NCBI GenBank assembly: GCA_030077755.1
Contig: JAQJZZ010000017.1
Span: 372,001 to 436,000, forward strand
DNA from: Filosporella fistucella
Lineage: Eukaryota > Ascomycota > Leotiomycetes > Helotiales
Length of the DNA: 64,000 nucleotides
Direction: 5' to 3'
Below are positions 58,375 to 64,000 of the stretch, piece by piece. Position 1 is the first letter of the stretch; every line of letters begins with the position of its first letter. The position numbers and the translations under genes were made by a program. The notes under the pieces were generated by a model. It was not told the origin of the DNA. It did no database searches and saw only the letters and a list, made by a program, of their open reading frames with translations.

Positions 58375-59173
58375 TTATTTCCCCAGGTCGATTGCCTTGG
58401 ATGATACCAGCAATCCAATGATCAAGCCGAAAAGTCCAAGCACCGAGCTGAAAATCTCAATAACCAGAATTTTTACAAATCTATAGAGCCGTTAGTGGAC
58501 GTCATATAGCTTTGCCTTTCTAATACTCACAAACTTGGGTCGGCAGCATCTGCCAAAGCCGCACCACTCCCATTTATGCCGACTGAGACACCACAGATTA
58601 AGTTACACATCCCAACAGTCAACCCAGCCCAGAACAACGCGTATCCAGTATAATAGCTGCTTCCTGAGTAGATGGCATCGCCATCGATGTAGTTGAGCTT
58701 CGATGAGAATACAATGGACATGATGACACCGTAAATGGCGACAACTTCGCAGAAAATGATAGAGATCAAATTCTTCGTTCTGATGCGAGGAGCTCGAACT
58801 CCACCACCAATGATCGAAGATCCCGTAAGGAAAATTCCCCTTCCAAGATTTTAGCAAATATGAGTTGTGATGCAGATAAGGCAAAATACCATGCAGCTCC
58901 AACAACTGAGAGCCCTATGCACAAACCAATGCCCAGATCTGCCCATGCATACGGCGAAACGTCTTCGAGAAATTGTCCGAACTTTTAAAGGTTAGTATCT
59001 GCTTCAAAGGTGGTTGCAGCATCTCGTCGTACATTAAAAGCCTCCCCATCACCAGTAAAGAGCATATCTAGCAAAAGTCAGTTCGAAGATCCCACCCAGG
59101 TCTCGATTATCTTACAAGCTCCCACTACCGCCAATGCTGTGGTAGCACCACCAAGGCCATATTTGAGACTCAT
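58375..59173 (-). CDS. VMA16: V-type proton ATPase proteolipid subunit c''
   Basis: Proton-carrying ring subunit of the vacuolar ATPase Vo sector. Exons (minus): 59173-59116, 59067-59033, 58981-58890, 58839-58531, 58480-58375; 199 residues. Helices: N-terminal [14 protein letters not shown], then [29 protein letters not shown], the segment [21 protein letters not shown] with the buried Glu expected to carry protons, the [22 protein letters not shown] helix, and [23 protein letters not shown]. The extra N-terminal helix marks c'' rather than c or c'. All five exons join in phase. Head-to-head with TOA2. Confidence 0.95.
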
Positions 59174-59398
59174 CTCGACGACAAAGTTGAAGGTGAATCG
59201 TTGTGGTTGGTGTGAATGTCGTCGAGATCAAAGCTCTAAAGCTGTTGTCGCTCGTCACCTAAGTTCGGCCGCGCAGCAACTAGGCTCCCGTACAAAACTA
59301 GCCTCGTCGCTGACATAAGCGAACTCCAGTCACATCAACTCTCGCCCGAATAAAGGCATCTTCCAACCTACACCCTCAAACCCATCCGCACCGCAAAC
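59174..59398. promoter_or_regulatory. Bidirectional promoter region VMA16/TOA2
   Basis: 225 nt between divergent start codons. Role inferred from orientation. Confidence 0.5.
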
Positions 59399-59853
59399 AT
59401 GGCGGCAAACGCACAATCCTTTTACGAGCTTTATCGCCGTAGCAGGTACTGTGCCATTGCTCTACAATCTCTTTGCTACACCTAACTGACTGCCCTCCTC
59501 TAGCATCGGCATGGCCTTGACAGACACTCTTGACGATCTGATCAGTGAGCGCCGCATCGAGCCTCAACTTGCGATGAAGATCTTGGCGAACTTTGATCGT
59601 AGTATCACAGAGGTTCTGGCCGATAAAGTGAAGGCAAGGTTGACATTCAAGGTATGACGTGCAGAGGGGCAGAAGAGGGGTATGGCTAATGGGAGTTAAG
59701 GGCCATCTCGATACTTACCGTTTTTGTGATGAGGTGTGGACGTTCTTGATCAAGGACGTTACATTCAAGATGGAAAACTCGAGCCAGACTGTGCAAGCAG
59801 ACAAAGTCAAGATTGTTAGCTGCAACAGCAAGAGACCAGGCGATCCACAATAG
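59399..59853 (+). CDS. TOA2: Transcription initiation factor IIA gamma subunit
   Basis: Small TFIIA subunit that stabilises TBP on the TATA box. Exons 59399-59445, 59504-59651, 59701-59853; 115 residues, the family size. Diagnostic blocks: [22 protein letters not shown] (four-helix bundle start), [14 protein letters not shown], then the beta-barrel part [20 protein letters not shown] and [14 protein letters not shown]. Splice joins at RRS|S and FK|GH keep the motif continuous. Confidence 0.96.
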
Positions 59854-60555
59854 AGTTAAGGTGCGAATATGAATGACTTGCGGTTGGGTCAGTTTGGCAC
59901 GATCCGAAAGGTACATGAGAGAAGAAGCCATCGAATCGTTCCTTGCGGTTTTGATATACACAGAATGATACAACGCCTGGGCATGTGGGATACTTACACG
60001 GCGTTGGGAACTGAAATGGGGGTTTATGGTAGAGGCGTTGGCCAAGGCACGGCAAGAGATATTGCATTTTGAGAGATAAGCGTTGATATCCTGAAGGAAA
60101 TGAACCAAATTGGCATTTCATAAACATAAACAATCCTAGTATCAGGATACTGTGTTGTCTGTTTGGCCACATTCGCAGTGACATGGTCTTTGGTTTTATT
60201 GTTTCTATAAATACTCTGCAATGAAATAGATAGTGAAAGGTGGTTTAGCTGCTATTCTAGCTGGAAACGGCTGTGAAATGACGCCTCACCAAAATTTAGC
60301 ATTCTCACATTTCCATCCGGATCTGCATCTCAACATCCGACAGCAGCCCCAAGGTCTTGGCACTGCAGGCACTTCCAAATGTCCCTTCTCAAAGACCAGA
60401 GTCCTTCATGCATTCAGGAACACGACCCACTAGCCGACTCTGATACCTGTCATCACAATACGACTCCTCGAAATTTTCAAACGAGGCTTGCTCGATATCA
60501 AAGAACGTGCTCCCTGTGCATCTAAAACGCGTCAAAACCCACCGCCGATATCCAA
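59854..60555. other. Tandem intergenic region, 0.7 kb
   Basis: TOA2 3' flank and upstream region of the TMEM42-like gene. Overlapping small ORFs on both strands show no domain content. No RNA gene recognised. Confidence 0.45.
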
Positions 60556-61793
60556 ATGCTGCGCCAACGAACCTCCAAAAACCCGGCCAGTAGAACCGAC
60601 CCCATTATTTCAGCTGACGGTACTGCCAGCAGCCTTGGTAATAACCCCGAACACGGCAAGGGCAATATGGCTGCTACAGAGGAATCACGTCAACCCTTAC
60701 TTGGACCCAAAAATGCCAAGAATACTAACAATACGCAACCTTTATCTGGACGACATCCCAACTCTAAGTCGGATACGGTTAAGAATTCAGAGCACGAGAT
60801 GGAGAATTTGAGTAGAAAGAGCCAGTGGATTGTACTCGCGCTGGCTAGTGGAGGCTGCGCAGCTTTTAATGGAGTTTTTGCGAAGCTGTATGTGTTGTCT
60901 GTTCATTATTTTGTTATGCATTGATTTTGTTCCGAATATGCCGCTTTATCGAAGAATTCCACTTCCTCAATATTCCTCTCAAGAAGCCTTCTTTATATTC
61001 AGGTAGAAACGCACATCTCATGGTTTTACGATTAGTCTGATCGGAGAACTCAGTGTTTCTATCCTGGTGTCGTCTTCCATCCGATCGACCTGATTGCGAA
61101 AATGGCGCATGCGTGACATTCAGAATGTATTTAATTCTTTTGGAATATGCAGATGCTAACGATAAGATGGATAGGACTACGACTGAGTTGACGACCACCT
61201 TTGCGACATGGGTTGCTAACCTTTTTGGGATGGGAAACGTGGAAGGGGGGGTAGAGGTAGTTGTTAGAGCTGTATGTTATTTTCCTCTTGCTTCTCAGAC
61301 AGATGGATTCGCATTACCTCAAGTCCAAGCTAACATCACCCCATAGATATTCTTTGGTTTAAATCTGATCTTCAATGGTATCATGTGGACCTTATTCACT
61401 AAAGCTCTCGCACGTGGTACCTCTACCACACAAGTTTCTATCCTCAATACGTCCGCAAACTTCATGTGTACTGCCGTTCTCGGTGCCCTCATCTTCTCTG
61501 AATCTCTTCATCCCCTCTGGTTCGTCGGTGCTGCATTACTCGTTGCTGGCAATGTGATCATCGGGCGTAGAGAAGAAGGAGAAGATAACGGAAACCCAAC
61601 TACAAGAGATGAGCATACCAGGGCTGAAGATGGGGAGGGGATATACAGTGAGGAGGAGGGGCTTTTGACAGAAGAGGTAGAGCTAGATGACGACTTGGAG
61701 TTAGAAAGAAAGAAGAGGCAGGATGAAGATGATATTCTTCAATTGGATTTAGAAGAGCAGAATGAAAGAGGTAGAAGTGGGAATAGAAGTTAG
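60556..61793 (+). CDS. EamA/TMEM42-like membrane protein
   Basis: Predicted small multi-pass membrane protein of the drug/metabolite transporter (EamA) superfamily, similar to TMEM42; substrate unknown. Exons 60556-60887, 61175-61271, 61347-61793; 291 residues. An ~85-residue soluble N-terminus is followed by WIVLALASGGCAAFNGVFAKLTTTELTTTFATWVANLFG, IFFGLNLIFNGIMWTLFTKAL, STTQVSILNTSANFMCTAVLGALIFSE, and LWFVGAALLVAGNVIIG: four helices, about half an EamA transporter, so it likely dimerises. The C-terminal ~75 residues are strongly acidic. Intron 1 (60888-61174, 287 nt) is long for this genome; the AG choice is supported by the AKLTTTEL join. Confidence 0.85.
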
Positions 61794-62511
61794 GACGTGG
61801 CACAAGTAAGGATCAGTATGGGGATATGGGAGGTATCTTTCTTGCTTTGGATACCCTCGTGTATATAGCATAGAATTGAAATACGAATTTATGAGGCACC
61901 AAGGATTTGAGATAGTTCCTGGACATGGTTTCCTGAATCTCATTGCGACGTGTTATGTTCTCACATCATCTTTCGAGCCTGGCCTCCTCCTATCGATCAT
62001 CACAGTCAAAAGAAGGGGGGTCTAGATGGATCCGGAAAGTTGTCGTTAGCTAGGTAGTAGGTACGTTGTACAGCAACATTCCACTGATAAGTCAGTTGGA
62101 ATTTTGGTTGGTCTTGAAATAAGTGCAAAGTAAGCGCCGTTGTTCGTCACATCAATTACCAAACGTAGATACACGGGTAAAACAGAAGCAGTATCCCGAA
62201 TTTTGTCGTGCCTCGTGTTGCTCGAGTGCCCAACTATGCTTTGCTGACGCGGCGTAACATGAGCAAAGACGGCCCTGACGTGCATGACGCGGGCGACGTG
62301 CACAGGAGTGTCCCATGTACTCAATCTCAAATTTAATTGATGTTGAGAGAGTGGATATCATTGAAAATCATATAATCGTAATACAAGAGAATAGCTCCAG
62401 GGTATCAAACCGCCTTCTCACAATGTCCATTATGCCCCAGCGCTCAAATCTGTTCGAAATTGGTATTCCCTTTCTCACAATCTTCTCTTCTTATAAGTAG
62501 CTCAGTGCTTC
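61794..62511. other. Convergent intergenic region, 0.72 kb
   Basis: Between the TMEM42-like gene and the small minus-strand gene. No supported ORF, RNA gene or repeat. Confidence 0.5.
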
Positions 62512-62881
62512 TCATCTCACTTCCCTCCCCCTCTTTCCTGACCTCGAAACGCATCTTTTGATGTGATCACTGAAACGCGATTTGTTTACCAAGATAGAAT
62601 CATCAGGCAACACAACTTTCTCATCGCTGCTCTCTTCCTCAATCTTGAGAAATTGATTCTGGTCTCTCCGCCACAATCTTTCTTGCTTACGCCGTTGCCT
62701 AGCTTCTTGTCTGAGGTGATAGTCGAAAACGAAATCTGCGACTGAGGGGATAGAGACATGGGGAATTCTGAGGGGGGTGTTGTCTATGAAAGTAAGTCAG
62801 GTGGTCGGTCTGAGAAATTGATGGACAGGAAGGGACATAGAGATGCTTACGGAAGAATTCTACTGCTGCGAGGAGAGACAT
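62512..62881 (-). CDS. Small unrecognised two-exon gene
   Basis: Exons (minus): 62881-62851 and 62783-62512; 100 residues. Support: strong donor GTAAGC, CTGAC branch and CATAG acceptor, a 67-nt intron, and a frame that continues openly for 90 codons. The sequence starts MSLLAAVEFFHNTPLRIPHVSIPSVADFVFDYHLRQ, then a basic amphipathic helix (EARQRRKQERLWRRDQNQ), an acidic patch (KIEEESSDE) and a basic end (SRSGKRGREVR). No domain recognised; could be a nucleic-acid-associated or ribosome-linked small protein, but that is a guess. Upstream of it, on the same strand, lies the SNF2 gene. Confidence 0.6.
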
Positions 62882-63456
62882 TTTGATCCGATGCTGCTTG
62901 GTGGTCTGAGGTCGAGAACAGAAGCAAGCTTGTGAGGCGCTTTAACTTAACAGCAGCTCGTAATATTTAAGAAAAAACCGAGTACAAAGCTTTGTAGTAT
63001 TTCTTGCAGAGTTGACAAATTTGAGCCCCTTAGCTACTTTTCCAATTCACCTCGAGAGAATGAAGAACAAGTTGACCTTTATCCGATTCCAAGTTCTGAG
63101 TCACGAGAAGTCTGCCTTGCGGAATCGTGGCGTCTCGGTGAGCGCTTCAATAATGGCTGGAAGTTGCAAAATGTTTCAGGAGCTTGTGTAACTTTGAATG
63201 CCCTGTTTCAAGCTTGTGTGGCTTTTCGGTGGGCTTTTCTCACAAATTGTTAACAGTGGGAAGCGTTGTTAATACATCCATTTACACCTTGGTCTTGCGC
63301 TCTAATTCTGATATACAGTTACAAATACAGATAGCCACCTTGCACATGCAAAAGGAATAGTACAGTGAACCTCCTTGGAAAGCAAATAACAGAAAACCGT
63401 TCATCATAAGCTTGCGCTTGCCAAATTTTTTTTTTCGAAATTCCCGACGAAACTTT
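62882..63456. other. Tandem intergenic region, 0.58 kb
   Basis: 3' flank of the SNF2 gene and promoter of the small gene at 62512-62881. It includes a nine-T run at about 63425-63433. Nothing else recognised. Confidence 0.5.
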
Positions 63457-64000
63457 TTACGCCAATAACTTGAGAATATCGCCCATCCTTGTAGTCTTCT
63501 CTTTCCCTCTCTGCTGCTTTTCTTGAAAAGCTTTGCCGACCAACTTTCGCTTCTCTGCTTGAATGTCTAACACTCGTTCCTCAATACTATCTTCCATAAT
63601 CAATCTCCACACTGTACATGGTCTAGTCTGCCCCAAGCGATGCACTCTGTCCACAGCTTGATCTTCGATGGCCGGTGCCCACCAAGAATCTGCCAAGATA
63701 ACTGTATCTGCTGCTACCAGATTAAGACCCACGCTGCAAACCGAAAGACTGGCTAAGAGGATGCGACATTCTGGATCTGACTCCAGAGCAGTCATGCCAG
63801 CATCGCGAGCAGCAGCCTGCATTGTTCCATCGATACGAGCAAATTTCATTCCGGCTTCGACGAGCTGGTGTTGGATGATGTTGAGGAAGCTGGTCCACTG
63901 AGAAAAGATGACGACCTTAGACAACGGATCTCGGCGACTAGCTGTAAGGATACTCATCAAGGCCTCCGTTTTGCTGCTTTTTGTATCAACGTCGATGTCA
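63457..64000 (-). CDS. SNF2-family ATPase/helicase, C-terminal part (N-terminus off right edge)
   Basis: Only the last ~181 residues are in the window, covering helicase lobe 2. Motifs: VVIFSQWTSFLNIIQHQL, RIDGTM, the motif V segment LLASLSVCSVGLNLVAADTVILADSWW, and motif VI DRVHRLGQTRP, followed by IEERVLDIQAEKRKLVGKAF. The VHRLGQ form and the DSIEERVLDIQ end fit the Rad5/Rad16/HLTF group of SNF2 proteins, which often carry an inserted RING domain, but the deciding parts are outside. The frame stays open to the edge. Confidence 0.9.
   Translation of the reverse strand, partial: DIDVDTKSSKTEALMSILTASRRDPLSKVVIFSQWTSFLNIIQHQLVEAGMKFARIDGTMQAAARDAGMTALESDPECRILLASLSVCSVGLNLVAADTVILADSWWAPAIEDQAVDRVHRLGQTRPCTVWRLIMEDSIEERVLDIQAEKRKLVGKAFQEKQQRGKEKTTRMGDILKLLA

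Overview
The window is nuclear DNA of a filamentous ascomycete (Pezizomycotina). Gene content fits Leotiomycetes, but that rank is an inference. Genes are dense on both strands. Most introns are 45-70 nt, with GTRNGT-type donors, CTRAY branch points and YAG acceptors. The set is typical of filamentous fungi: a fused EGT1, a fused cnxE-type molybdenum-cofactor protein, a BQT4-like KilA-N protein and a DUF3112-type seven-TM protein. I see no viral genome, intact transposon, CRISPR array, rRNA or convincing tRNA. Exon coordinates come from reading splice signals and checking that codon phase closes through each gene. Family names rest on motif recognition, not on a database search.

Left part (1-24 kb). 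A cytoplasmic dynein heavy chain runs off the left edge on the minus strand, with tail, linker and AAA1-AAA4 present. Then come TOM20 (-), EXO84 (+), the PP2A catalytic subunit (+), a DUF3112-like seven-TM protein (+), a stand-alone FAR1-type DNA-binding protein (+), and an unrecognised Cys/His-rich protein (-) whose 3' end needs a one-base frameshift or a weak intron. The convergent gap between the last two holds an AT-rich tract and a diverged tandem repeat.

Middle (24-42 kb). EGT1 (13 exons, -), a small unrecognised three-exon gene (-), a repeat-bearing spacer, NUF2 (+), an unrecognised single-exon gene (-), AP-3 beta APL6 (+), a very large zinc-knuckle/prion-like protein with YGPP repeats (-), and the PP2A-like phosphatase PPG1 (+).

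Right part (42-64 kb). Rho-GDI (-), BQT4-like telomere-anchor protein (+), a 1,348-residue disordered protein (+), BUB3 (-), GPN2 (+), POP5 (-), cnxE-type fusion (+), an MC...CGH-type fungal protein (+), VMA16 (-), TOA2 (+), a TMEM42/EamA-like membrane protein (+), a 100-residue gene (-), and the C-terminal helicase part of a SNF2 ATPase running off the right edge (-).

Most genes are housekeeping. Mitosis and chromosome positioning recur (dynein, NUF2, BUB3, BQT4-like), as does PP2A-family signalling (PP2A-C, PPG1), but nothing in the arrangement shows an operon-like or biosynthetic cluster. The parts least explained by known families are the YGPP zinc-knuckle protein, the stand-alone FAR1 protein, the 1,348-residue protein with a duplicated IYDI motif, the Cys-module gene with micro-exons, and a 337-nt EGT1 intron that contains an 84-codon ORF.
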